A stretch of DNA of 18,080 bases from the NCBI GenBank assembly GCA_052034865.1, contig JBPOIC010000066.1, positions 1 to 18,080 on the forward strand, in the 5' to 3' direction. The stretch is from JBPOIC01 sp052034865. Its GTDB lineage: Bacteria; UBA10199; JADFYH01. A program made the position numbers and the translations under genes. The number at the start of each line of letters is the position of its first letter. Position 1 is the stretch's first letter. The notes below the pieces were generated by a model. It was not told the origin of the DNA. It was given only the letters and a program-made list of their open reading frames with translations, and did no database searches. Positions 1 to 8,834 of this stretch are shown here, one piece after another.

Positions 1-1224
1 GCTGGTGGATCGGGAGAGCTTGGAGTTCGTCTTGGATTTGTTAAATTTCTAACCGATAACTCCTCAAAATATACTGCTCAGCAACCCCATGAATTCATTC
101 CTTACTTGGGGCTTGTGAATCGTTCAAATGTTCTGGTCGCTGGTTGGAAAGGGTTTGAGATCGGTGTGGGGCTTTTGGAATCGGAAAGTAACCTATATTT
201 GGGGAGTGGCGCCAAAATCGTGGGTTCCGAAAGTAAAACGCACAACACAGAGGTAAGTCGTTTGGCTCCTACAAATTTTGGAACCCTTACCGTGAGTTTC
301 TCCTATTTCCTTAATAACCCTGTTACAGGGGGGGCAGAAGATTACATTCCACATCGAGAGTTCGTCTATGATGCGTTAAATTCTGTAGCTGCTTTTGGAC
401 TTTATAATACTGCACAAACCCAAAACGATTTGATGAATGTAGCAGGTTATCAGCTTCAATCGGGTAGTTTGGGAAGGGAGGCCAGTCTACAGAGCTGGAA
501 AGATACCCAATTTGGACTGGGACTGCTTTCTGCCAGTATGGGAATCAAGGCTTCTACACTGGCCTCCCAGCTGGGAAGGGTTTGCGGGAAAGGAACCTGG
601 TGGCAGTGTTTGGTGATTGGTGCCTTGGATGCATCTCATGTAGGTGTTGCCGCGGCAGGGCTTGCACAAAAAGAAGGAAATTATAATGCAAATGCAAAGC
701 TAATGATGCCTGTTGCATTAGAAGTTGGATTGGGTGGAGCTTTGCAGATTCCCCTCCAGAAAGCAGATAACCCTCCTGCCCATATTGCAGAGGTTGCGAT
801 CGGATCTGGTTTGGGCATTTTAGGTGGCGTAATGTTATTGAGAGCCAGGAACTTTGCCGGAATTGGAAGCGCAAAAGATAGCAGCGGCTTATTTGCAAAT
901 TCTATTTTTGGTGCACCTTACGGGGCCCTGGAAAATCCTGCTCTTGCCTCGAAGGCGGGGGATATCAAGTTAATCCAACAATCGATTAACGATCAGGGGA
1001 AAATGGTTAACGTTACTCAGATAGCAGCCTTTGCAATTAATTCAGGGTTATCCCTTGTTATGGGAGGAGTCGACGGTCTTAGAAGAGATAATCTCAAGGA
1101 TAATCCTGTCGAAAGTCCTACTCCAGGAACTCCAGTGGCTCGTCGTGCTGAAGGAGGGCCAGCTTTCAATGTGAGTGCAAGCATTGGAAATTATAATGCT
1201 GTGACCGTGAGTGGTAGATTCTAA
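1..1224 (+). CDS. C-terminal part of an envelope protein with beta-rich ends, unrecognised family
   Basis: The frame is open from the first base, so the gene starts upstream; 407 residues are visible and the stop is TAA at 1222-1224. An internal TTG at 106 is not a convincing start. The visible N-terminal 100 or so residues alternate polar and hydrophobic residues with many Gly, as in amphipathic beta strands. A central part (about visible residues 160-350) is Ala/Gly-rich with several hydrophobic helix-like stretches. The protein ends in a short strand-like tail finishing in Phe, which is typical of outer-membrane beta-barrel C-termini. The stop lies 41 bp before the next lipoprotein gene on the same strand, so one operon is likely. 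I do not recognise the family. An outer-membrane location is inferred from the strand pattern and terminal Phe only. Confidence 0.75.
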   Translation, partial: AGGSGELGVRLGFVKFLTDNSSKYTAQQPHEFIPYLGLVNRSNVLVAGWKGFEIGVGLLESESNLYLGSGAKIVGSESKTHNTEVSRLAPTNFGTLTVSFSYFLNNPVTGGAEDYIPHREFVYDALNSVAAFGLYNTAQTQNDLMNVAGYQLQSGSLGREASLQSWKDTQFGLGLLSASMGIKASTLASQLGRVCGKGTWWQCLVIGALDASHVGVAAAGLAQKEGNYNANAKLMMPVALEVGLGGALQIPLQKADNPPAHIAEVAIGSGLGILGGVMLLRARNFAGIGSAKDSSGLFANSIFGAPYGALENPALASKAGDIKLIQQSINDQGKMVNVTQIAAFAINSGLSLVMGGVDGLRRDNLKDNPVESPTPGTPVARRAEGGPAFNVSASIGNYNAVTVSGRF

Positions 1225-1265
1225 ATTTCTATTCATCAATCTTAACTTTATCCAGAGGATAAAAA

Positions 1266-4200
1266 ATGATGACACGCAAATTACTCGCCTACTGTCTGAG
1301 TGGATTACTAGTGATGACCTTCGGGGGCGCCGGTTGTGGCTCCCAAGAAACATCCGAGAATCCAGCAGATATTTCTTCATCCTCCAGCTCTCTCATTGCT
1401 TCTTTTACTCAAGGTACAAACGAGCGCGGGGAAGATCGAAGAACGCTTCCTGATTTGCAAGTCACTCAAGAAAATCCGACCCCGTCGATCGATTTTACGA
1501 GTCAGTTTTTTGGAGACAGGGGAGGACAGAATCATCCAACGATGATTCCTTTAAGCAATGAGTCATGTGATCCAACGATGGGTTTTATCTGCCTCGATAA
1601 GCCCACCACAAACTCTGCGGTCGCCACGGATGCCATCAATGTCAAAGGGAGAATCAACGGAGCCAAGCTGATTGCCGTTGATCCTGCTCAGGCGGCCAGC
1701 ATCATCGTTTCGAAAGTAGGCGGTTCAACCAACACGTACTTTGTCGCCCTCGATCTTTCGAATATGGGTGTTCAGGATGTGAATCAGGCGGTTACTCTCT
1801 CGGGTCCTGGCATTTATACGATTACCCTGCAGGCGACGAATAAAGACACCCAGCAAAATGAAGCGGTGAGCGCGACCAATGTTCAGCGCGTGGATGTGCC
1901 GGTGCTGGAGTGGTTTCGAATCTCCCCGCTTGCTGATCCCAATCCTGGAAATATTTTAGGCTATCAAAGTGTTCCGCCGGATACCCACAAGGACATTTCT
2001 GTTCCTTCGAACACCGACACGGAAATCCCGGTCAGCATGGACTCTGTGGTTGTTCGCGTTCATCTGAAAGATGGTGGAAGTGAAGGGGCCGCGTTCCAGT
2101 TCAAGAATTACGACAAGGATGGAAAAATCATTTCAATCTCCAACGGCGACAGTAGCAATGGGAGCCCTCTGTTCGAACAGGATGGTCAGGGTGTTTTTTC
2201 CGTAAAGCCTGCAACAATTCCTTTGATCAATGGCTATAACCGGATTGAAGTCACGGCGCACAATACGGCCGTCGATGCCCTGCAGATGAAACAGGTCGAT
2301 TCTACTCCCATTCATCTCATCTTCAACAACCAGCTTCCACGCGTTAAAATCAAACTCATTTCACCATTGAATAATCGCATTTTTCAACCCAGCGGAAATA
2401 ACGATCTGGTGAATGTCAGTTTCTGCATCACTGATTTTCCAAAAATTACGGGTGTGACTCAGGGAAGTCCTGCCGGCGAGTGTTTGAAAACGTGGGGTGG
2501 TCAGGCGCCGGAGCTGTGGGTGAATAATGTACGCTATTCGGCCCAAGATCCGGAGCGGCCTTTAAATGTCGATGGAAGCGGGATCTACAGTGTGAAGGTG
2601 AAGCCCTCCTTCGGTAATAATATCATCCGGATTCATGTGAGCTTTAATCAGTTTGGAATTGATGATTCGCTGGAGTCGGTGTTTGCCTTTGGAAGGGTCA
2701 ATCCGCTTTTTGAAGACGATCACGTGACTTTAAAAGAATCGAGAAACTTTCTTGCCCGAAAACTTTCTTTGGAAGTGAATAAGAAAATTATCGATCAGGT
2801 GAGAGATATTTTAGAGGATTATCTGAATAAACCAGATTTCCTTGATTCGATCAAAAGCGGTTACAAAACAAATTCCCCCTCATCACCAAGTGTTTGTACT
2901 GAGTATGGAGAGCCTGCATATGATGCAGGGGATACCACCATTGATCTTTTTAAGGACTTCAAAATCCAGGGGCTTCATATTCAAAAATTGGAGCCAAGAT
3001 CTGCAGATTCGAATGCTAACTTCGATTATCTCCTGGTTCAGGTGAAGGTGGATGATATCCACGGTCGAGCCGCTTTGAGAAACGTCCAGGTACCTCCTCC
3101 CGAAAACAATCCAAATATTCAGGGTTATATTCCCTTAAAATTTCATGCGAGTGCTCAGGTGAACGTAGGTGTCCGTTTTGTGAGAAGATCCCCTGGGATC
3201 ATGAATCTGGATATTTTTGCGCTTAAAGGTCTGGAAGTCGTCAACCTTACAGGAAAGACAGGTTTTGGTGACTTTGTCAGCATTGATGATTCCGTGCCGG
3301 CGGGACAGGGAATTGCAAATCTCGATGCCGTTGGGGGGCTTGTGACTTCCCAGTTCATACCAACCTTAAACCGTACCTTGCTGTGCAGTGTCGAAAAAGG
3401 CATCAATCCCCCTGATAATTACAATATCGATAACCCTCCTTCGAGTGGCGTGGGATATTGGATTAGTGAAATCAGAAAAGTGATCGATTGGGATAATACC
3501 AATCCCTTAAGAATTCCCATTGAGTTTGATTTGCTCGGTAAACCCACTGGTGCAACCGTGGCGCTTAATCCTTTTGTAGGAAGTGATATCGGATTTACCG
3601 ATAAGGCGATTCAAGTGAAAGATGTACCTGTTCGCATCACCCCTCCTGATTTCGTCCTCAAAAAACTCCTCAGTCTGGCGACCATGCCTTTCTCATCGGT
3701 TCCACCTGAAGACAAGGAACTCGCAGGCTTGGTGAAATCTGGAAGCCTCGGCTCCCTGTCGGCTCCCCTACAGAATGACGAGGTGAACCATGTACTTCCT
3801 TCCACCAATGGTTTTAACGAGCTGGCCCTCTCTCTTCCGGAAGATGCGATCAATCAGTTCCTCTTCTCGGCAAATTTGGCGGGAATGTTCGACCTGGATA
3901 TCGATCCTTCTTTCTTATCGGATAATGATATTGATCCCATCAACCAGGCCACGCTGACCGTGGGGGACATTCTTGGAAATTCCGTTGATATCAATGGAAA
4001 CGGAGTCCTGGATGACATCAACGCTCCTGTTCACATTAAACTGCGCACGAACAAGGCCTTTCCGCCCAGCCTGCATTGGCTGAATAGTGAAGAGCTGGCG
4101 GAGCTCTCTAAGCACACTGAAAAACCGCTGAATCAAAAACTCAAGTTTTTCAGACTCACGCTCACGAATGCGGTGATTGGAATTTATCGGGTCGATCCGC

Positions 4201-5171
4201 TTCCGTTATCTCAGGGAGGATATAAGCAATATTGTGTGAGCGATAACGATGTGTTGGATAACGAACTCCGTCACAATGTCCCTTCCCTGTACGAAGGCGG
4301 TGGAGAAAACGGAACAAACCTGCTCAAGGGGATGGCTCAGAAATTCAAACCTGTTGTCGAGAGAAAGATTGGAAAGACTTGTGAGCCAGGGTTTTCCAGT
4401 CTCCAGATCAATGCACTGTCCGATATGATTCCTGTGCGCAACTCTCCCACGCTGATCTCTGCCATTCCTGGATCCTCAGAACCCGTTCCCTGGGTGGCTG
4501 TAAAATTGAACCTGGTAATTCACGGAGTAGTTCAAGGGGCTTTTTCAGAAGTACTGAATCAGGATCGCTACGATCTGGGAGCGGCTGCACAACCTACAAA
4601 TTTCGTGCGCATTAAAATTCTGGATCAGGATATCAATACAACGGGGCCAGGATTCATTGCTGATTTTCAGGTCCTTCAAAATCGGACGCCTTTTACGGCA
4701 GATGAGCTTACCCAAAAATTGAGTGGCGTAATCATTCCTAACGCCCTAAGTGGTAAAGAAGCTAGCTTTGGCGAAATCCGCATCGCACTTCCCGAAGGAA
4801 TCTTAAAACCTGAGGCGAATGTGCAACCCTCAGGGCTTTCCGAAACCCTCGCTGATTTTGGAATTGGTTACTTCCAGATCACCAGTACGGGTGGGCAATA
4901 TCCACATCTTCCCGTGATTTATAATCTGATGGAGAATCAGAACAAACCATTAGACTTTCCTTATCTAGATCTCACCGCGCACTTGGGCATTTGCTATCAG
5001 AATGCAGATCATTCGCCGATTCTCGATCTGCCGAGTGATCCGGGTTGTTGGGTGGTTAAGGAGGTCATAGAGAAGCCCAAAAATTTAGGAGATCTTCGGG
5101 ATCAGATGGATTTGTACGATCACACAGTTCACACCGTAGGAGGAAGTTCTCCCATGCAGATAAAAAAGTGA
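1266..5171 (+). CDS. Very large lipoprotein with Ig-like N-terminal part and BPI/TULIP-like region
   Basis: 1301 residues. The start is supported by AGAGG about 7 nt upstream of ATG 1266; a second ATG follows directly. Residues 1-24 are a lipoprotein signal: basic start, hydrophobic core, then Gly-Ala-Gly-Cys with the lipidated Cys at 24 and Gly at 25. A Ser/Asp-rich linker follows. Residues about 95-470 look like several beta-sandwich (Ig-like) modules of the kind that start with a Pro-Thr-Thr-Asn segment. From about 500 the pattern changes. A long amphipathic helix (501-525) leads into extended amphipathic strands, and near 852-880 there is a segment (LPEDAINQF, then a hydrophobic helix and strand) resembling the start of the C-terminal BPI domain. 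That suggests a BPI/LBP-type lipid-binding (TULIP) fold, as an inference by eye. A calcium-loop-like motif DINGNGVLDD is at 908-917. Expected to be lipid-anchored in the envelope. The next gene starts 75 bp downstream. Confidence 0.9.
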   Translation: MMTRKLLAYCLSGLLVMTFGGAGCGSQETSENPADISSSSSSLIASFTQGTNERGEDRRTLPDLQVTQENPTPSIDFTSQFFGDRGGQNHPTMIPLSNESCDPTMGFICLDKPTTNSAVATDAINVKGRINGAKLIAVDPAQAASIIVSKVGGSTNTYFVALDLSNMGVQDVNQAVTLSGPGIYTITLQATNKDTQQNEAVSATNVQRVDVPVLEWFRISPLADPNPGNILGYQSVPPDTHKDISVPSNTDTEIPVSMDSVVVRVHLKDGGSEGAAFQFKNYDKDGKIISISNGDSSNGSPLFEQDGQGVFSVKPATIPLINGYNRIEVTAHNTAVDALQMKQVDSTPIHLIFNNQLPRVKIKLISPLNNRIFQPSGNNDLVNVSFCITDFPKITGVTQGSPAGECLKTWGGQAPELWVNNVRYSAQDPERPLNVDGSGIYSVKVKPSFGNNIIRIHVSFNQFGIDDSLESVFAFGRVNPLFEDDHVTLKESRNFLARKLSLEVNKKIIDQVRDILEDYLNKPDFLDSIKSGYKTNSPSSPSVCTEYGEPAYDAGDTTIDLFKDFKIQGLHIQKLEPRSADSNANFDYLLVQVKVDDIHGRAALRNVQVPPPENNPNIQGYIPLKFHASAQVNVGVRFVRRSPGIMNLDIFALKGLEVVNLTGKTGFGDFVSIDDSVPAGQGIANLDAVGGLVTSQFIPTLNRTLLCSVEKGINPPDNYNIDNPPSSGVGYWISEIRKVIDWDNTNPLRIPIEFDLLGKPTGATVALNPFVGSDIGFTDKAIQVKDVPVRITPPDFVLKKLLSLATMPFSSVPPEDKELAGLVKSGSLGSLSAPLQNDEVNHVLPSTNGFNELALSLPEDAINQFLFSANLAGMFDLDIDPSFLSDNDIDPINQATLTVGDILGNSVDINGNGVLDDINAPVHIKLRTNKAFPPSLHWLNSEELAELSKHTEKPLNQKLKFFRLTLTNAVIGIYRVDPLPLSQGGYKQYCVSDNDVLDNELRHNVPSLYEGGGENGTNLLKGMAQKFKPVVERKIGKTCEPGFSSLQINALSDMIPVRNSPTLISAIPGSSEPVPWVAVKLNLVIHGVVQGAFSEVLNQDRYDLGAAAQPTNFVRIKILDQDINTTGPGFIADFQVLQNRTPFTADELTQKLSGVIIPNALSGKEASFGEIRIALPEGILKPEANVQPSGLSETLADFGIGYFQITSTGGQYPHLPVIYNLMENQNKPLDFPYLDLTAHLGICYQNADHSPILDLPSDPGCWVVKEVIEKPKNLGDLRDQMDLYDHTVHTVGGSSPMQIKK

Positions 5172-5188
5172 TTTGAGAAAATTTTCTG

Positions 5189-5223
5189 ACGGTCGGACTT
5201 TATTTCGAGGAAAGTTCGACCGT
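5189..5223 (+). other. 13-bp hairpin between the two lipoprotein genes, no U-tract
   Basis: The left arm (5189-5201) and right arm (5211-5223) pair over 13 positions with one G-T wobble around a 9-nt loop. It lies 17 nt after the stop of the preceding gene and ends 23 nt before the next ATG, just upstream of that gene's GGGGAGG ribosome binding site. There is no run of T after it, so it is not a standard intrinsic terminator. It could be an mRNA-processing or stability hairpin that lowers expression of the downstream gene, or a DNA operator palindrome. The structure is seen directly; the role is inferred. Confidence 0.6.
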
Positions 5224-5246
5224 GCCGAGATTCGGGGGAGGTTAAA

Positions 5247-8200
5247 ATGCGAGGCAGAGGCAAGCGGGCGTGGGGTGTGCCTTGGCTGGGCTCTATTCTG
5301 GTGTTTTGTCTGATGCTTTTGTTGCATGCCTGTGGGGCCGATCAACCCTACGGTTTGCAATCGATCGAAGAAGATCCCCCCACCACACAAGTGGGCGATT
5401 CGCAAGAGGATCCAGAATCCCTTACAGGCTGTACTCTCGATTTTATTTCCAAGCTGCAACTGAAAGTAAAAGTTGCACCTGGAGCTCCCGGCGCGAATCC
5501 AGAAGGAATCATCGAAAGCGAACCAAAAGAAATCCCGCCTCTTCATCTTCAATTCAATCTTTCAGAAAAACCTTCGACAGTAACGCTCGACTCCAAACTC
5601 TTTGAACTTGCTTCCATCGTACTGGGGGCCGATGAGCAGGGTAATGGCGGATTTGAAGTTTCCATCGTACAAACCGAGAATACCGTTGCCACCGGAACTT
5701 ACGCCGAGGATGGCTCGATCACGATTCAGAACATTTCCTTTAAGGTCTCCTCAAAGGATTTGGGCAATCTCGAATTTCCTCTCAACCTCTCTTTAACCAC
5801 CGGACAAATTTCCCAATCAGGAGATCATGGCTCACTCGACGCCCAAGGGCTAGTACTTGCCTCGGACAAATCGCTTACACTCGTTGGAGGGACCAAGGTG
5901 GAGGCAGGTGCCATTCCTCTTTCTGCGTTTGATAATGCAGCCTTGTTGGTGAGTTTCACAGGGGCACTGAATGAAATGCCAGATCCCTCCAAATGTTTCG
6001 GAACTTCCAACGCTGAAGTGGTGTTTCGCGAGATCGTGAGCGACTCCCAAAACGAAACCGAGCTGGGACTCTCACCCGGAAATACGCTGGCTTTCAGTCC
6101 TAAAGGTGTTTTTGTACCGCAGGCCGGTGTGGACAATCCTCAGGGCAAGGACCCTTTATTCACCGAGACCAAAACCCTTCGGGTCAAAAATATTTCCGAT
6201 CATGTCATTCAGGCAAATTTGAAAAACACGGAGGCCTTTACCGTTACTCCTTCCGGAGATTTTTCGATTGCTGCGGGTGAATCGAAAGATTTTGTCATCC
6301 GATTGGGATTTCAGCCGACAAATGATTATTCCCTGCAAAAGGTTCCCGTACTTAAGGAGGTGAAGGGACAGCTTGCATTTGGGACAGGGTCTGTAACCCT
6401 TTCAGGAATCGGAAAACGCGCCGCTCCTGAGCTTTTGCTGGAAGGAACTGACTCTGTGAGTGCGCCTGAAATCAATTTCGGAATTGATCCTGTCATTCTG
6501 ACTCCTGCTCAAACCCTCGATTGTACCCATCCCACATTCAAGATTCCCAATCTTTCGCGGGCTTTGGTCATCTCAAACAAGGGGATTCGACCTTTGGTTC
6601 TCGATTCATGGGCACCCGCGCCGATTCCGATGGATGTTGCCGATTCGACCTGCAGCCCGGGTCCGGAGTTTGGCAGACAGATTCCTCCTCAGGTCGTTTC
6701 GGCGGCGACGTGCTCGATTCCATCTCCGCCGCAAAACCATTGGAAATGCACTTTAGATCCCAATGAAGGAAAAGTCCGCTTTTGGGTTCTGTATCATCCC
6801 CATGATTCCGGGCCGATTTTAACAAACACTCCGGATGTTACGACGATGGCGATTCAGTCCAACGATCCGGCGTATGCAACTCAACCCCTCACGATTTCGC
6901 TGAAGGCGACGATCAGTAAGGACACATCCGATACGGTGCGCATTCGAAAATATGTCAGTGGAACGAACTCATCCAATGGCATCTCCAACAAGGGAAACCT
7001 GCGGATCAATCTGCAGGATTCGTCTCAATCACAGATCGATAAAATTCTGGAGCTGATGAACACGAGTAGCGATCCTTTGGTTAACGCACCGATGAGCAAT
7101 CAGAATTATCCGCCCATTCGTCTTTCCCTCCATGCCCATCCCGGCAGCGATCTTTCGAGCATTGAGCATTTCAAAATTTGCAAAGTCGATTCTCAAAAAA
7201 AGGTCGCAAGCGACTCAGATTGTTTGAGCCAGGAAAGCATGAGCGCCGTGATGCAGATCCCGGCGATGGATCCGGTCACCCAGGCCCCCGGGATTGCGCC
7301 CTTTGGGATCCGTTTTGTTCCCGATGCCTCCAATCCAATTTATCCCGGACCCTACATGGCTGATCTGAAGGTCGAATACGTGCCCAAAAGCACGGTGACC
7401 GCTCAAACTCCCAATGGGGCGAGCTCGAGTTTTGTAGTGACGCTGGTTGGTACGGTGGGGCTTGAGCCTTTAAAAGGACCTGTAAAACTGGAGTTCGATT
7501 ACGTGGTCACCTTTATCGACAACTCTTACATTCCTGGAGGCAAGCCGATCAAAACCATCCAGTATGCGGCGATTCCAGAACCTACGTCCTCATTGAACCT
7601 GGAATACCTCAAACCCGGACCTTTGATTTTCAATTTCATGCCAGGTCCAAATTCCACCGATGAAGACAGCCCCATGAACGTAACGCTGTCTAGCCATGTG
7701 ATGGGAAAAAGCTATCCATCCGATCCATCGCAATATGCCGATTTCATTGCAAACCCGACCCATGCTGCCAGCAAACTTTCACAGACCGATCGGCGAAAGA
7801 TGTTCAGACTTTTCTCCGCACTCAATACCGCCTGCGAGGGCGGGGGGCAGTGCGACGCAAACGATGGAATTCCTGGGCTTAATGGAAATCCAGCCTGTCA
7901 GGATCCGGCCGATATCAATCAGGTTTATCAAAAGGGAGATTGCTCTTACTTCTATTACATCATCGACCCTGGGACGAGTGTGGGAACTTATTTTCCAGAG
8001 ACGGGAGAATTTACGTTTCCAGGACTGACTTTCTACACGATCAATCTTTATCATCAGGATGTTTCAAACGTTTATGCCCCTTCCAAAAAGACCGTTACCG
8101 CTATGAAAGGAGCCCTGACGACCCGTATTCTCGATTATTCGAATCCAGTACTTTATCCGGCTGGAACTCCTTCGATTCCTCAGGGCAAGGTGGATCATTT

Positions 8201-8537
8201 TACCGATTGCCCTTCGCTCACCGACCCCGCATGGACGTTCGAGTCAGTTTCCAAACCCCCTGAGATGATGTGCTATCTTTACTCTCCACCCCAAGGGGGA
8301 AACTTTCTTCAGGGACGACCTGTAACTCCGATCAAGGATTTTAAAAATCCAACCCACATGTTGCAGGCGGTAAACCTCGTCATGCTTTCAAAATATGATA
8401 CGAATACAGAGGCCGATGATCCTACGAGCGAAATCTATTCTGCCTACGTTCCGGTCTTTATGGCAGGCTCCAATAACTGGAATGCCTTTCAGGGGCGATT
8501 TGTTCCGTGCGAGGCAAACGATCCAGTGTGTCAGTAA
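5247..8537 (+). CDS. Large ASH/HYDIN-like lipoprotein, first of a tandem paralogous pair
   Basis: 1096 residues. ATG 5247 follows GGGGAGG with good spacing. The signal is long and basic at its start, then hydrophobic, with lipobox Leu-His-Ala-Cys (Cys 29) and Gly 30. After an acidic linker comes a beta-rich region (about 53-280). An ASH/HYDIN-like module follows at about 305-390: the TLRVKNIS strand, the TPSGDFSI turn, and a closing LSGIG strand are typical of choice-of-anchor-D proteins. A second module (about 425-555) contains ISNKGIRPL and EFGRQIPPQV, and at least one more beta module follows. The last part (863-1095) has eight cysteines, a thrombospondin-type-3-like D-x-N-D-G-I-P-G motif and a WNAFQGRF motif near the end. 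The next gene encodes a clear paralogue of the same length. A surface or periplasmic structural or binding role is likely; no catalytic motif was seen. Confidence 0.92.
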   Translation: MRGRGKRAWGVPWLGSILVFCLMLLLHACGADQPYGLQSIEEDPPTTQVGDSQEDPESLTGCTLDFISKLQLKVKVAPGAPGANPEGIIESEPKEIPPLHLQFNLSEKPSTVTLDSKLFELASIVLGADEQGNGGFEVSIVQTENTVATGTYAEDGSITIQNISFKVSSKDLGNLEFPLNLSLTTGQISQSGDHGSLDAQGLVLASDKSLTLVGGTKVEAGAIPLSAFDNAALLVSFTGALNEMPDPSKCFGTSNAEVVFREIVSDSQNETELGLSPGNTLAFSPKGVFVPQAGVDNPQGKDPLFTETKTLRVKNISDHVIQANLKNTEAFTVTPSGDFSIAAGESKDFVIRLGFQPTNDYSLQKVPVLKEVKGQLAFGTGSVTLSGIGKRAAPELLLEGTDSVSAPEINFGIDPVILTPAQTLDCTHPTFKIPNLSRALVISNKGIRPLVLDSWAPAPIPMDVADSTCSPGPEFGRQIPPQVVSAATCSIPSPPQNHWKCTLDPNEGKVRFWVLYHPHDSGPILTNTPDVTTMAIQSNDPAYATQPLTISLKATISKDTSDTVRIRKYVSGTNSSNGISNKGNLRINLQDSSQSQIDKILELMNTSSDPLVNAPMSNQNYPPIRLSLHAHPGSDLSSIEHFKICKVDSQKKVASDSDCLSQESMSAVMQIPAMDPVTQAPGIAPFGIRFVPDASNPIYPGPYMADLKVEYVPKSTVTAQTPNGASSSFVVTLVGTVGLEPLKGPVKLEFDYVVTFIDNSYIPGGKPIKTIQYAAIPEPTSSLNLEYLKPGPLIFNFMPGPNSTDEDSPMNVTLSSHVMGKSYPSDPSQYADFIANPTHAASKLSQTDRRKMFRLFSALNTACEGGGQCDANDGIPGLNGNPACQDPADINQVYQKGDCSYFYYIIDPGTSVGTYFPETGEFTFPGLTFYTINLYHQDVSNVYAPSKKTVTAMKGALTTRILDYSNPVLYPAGTPSIPQGKVDHFTDCPSLTDPAWTFESVSKPPEMMCYLYSPPQGGNFLQGRPVTPIKDFKNPTHMLQAVNLVMLSKYDTNTEADDPTSEIYSAYVPVFMAGSNNWNAFQGRFVPCEANDPVCQ

Positions 8538-8672
8538 GTGGAGAAGAAGGCAGGAGAATATCCTTGAATTCAATTTCTAGGCAGAACTACCCCCTGACGG
8601 GCACCCCTCCATAGGAAGAGAATAAAAACAATAAGAATACAGAATTCAGAAGAAAGCCCTCTCTTTCTCATA

Positions 8673-8692
8673 ACCATCTTGACGCAGATGGT
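8673..8692. repeat. 7-bp perfect inverted repeat upstream of the second ASH lipoprotein
   Basis: ACCATCT (8673-8679) and AGATGGT (8686-8692) are perfect complements separated by TGACGC. The repeat lies 142 bp before the start of the 8835 gene and overlaps a -35-like TTGACG (8679-8684). This is the size and geometry of a dimeric regulator operator, though a 7-bp repeat can arise by chance. On RNA it would form a short hairpin without a T-run. Confidence 0.4.
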
Positions 8693-8709
8693 CGAAATTA
8701 AAGGATAAT
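8679..8709 (+). promoter_or_regulatory. Possible sigma-70-type promoter for the 8835 gene
   Basis: TTGACG at 8679-8684 matches five of six -35 consensus bases, and GATAAT at 8704-8709 matches five of six -10 bases. The spacing is 19 bp, longer than the usual 17, which lowers confidence. It lies in the 297-bp gap between the two paralogous lipoprotein genes, where an independent promoter would be expected, and would give a leader of about 120 nt. Confidence 0.35.
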
Positions 8710-8834
8710 TTCACTCCAATTGTCCTCTTTGAGATTTACCCTCAGCTCGTTTTATGATTGATTCAAAAGGGCTGGGGATGAGGTTTTACGCACTCTCCAG
8801 GTGATTTTTTCGAATCATTTCAAGGGAGGATGAT

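Noticed and set aside
106..1224. Complete gene starting at TTG 106
   Set aside because: The frame is open back to base 1 with the same beta-rich character and there is no ribosome site before 106, so the gene is truncated by the window edge.
8565..8574. 10-bp palindrome TTGAATTCAA after the first ASH lipoprotein gene
   Set aside because: It has no loop or T-run and a palindrome this short and AT-rich is expected by chance; it is not a convincing terminator or operator.
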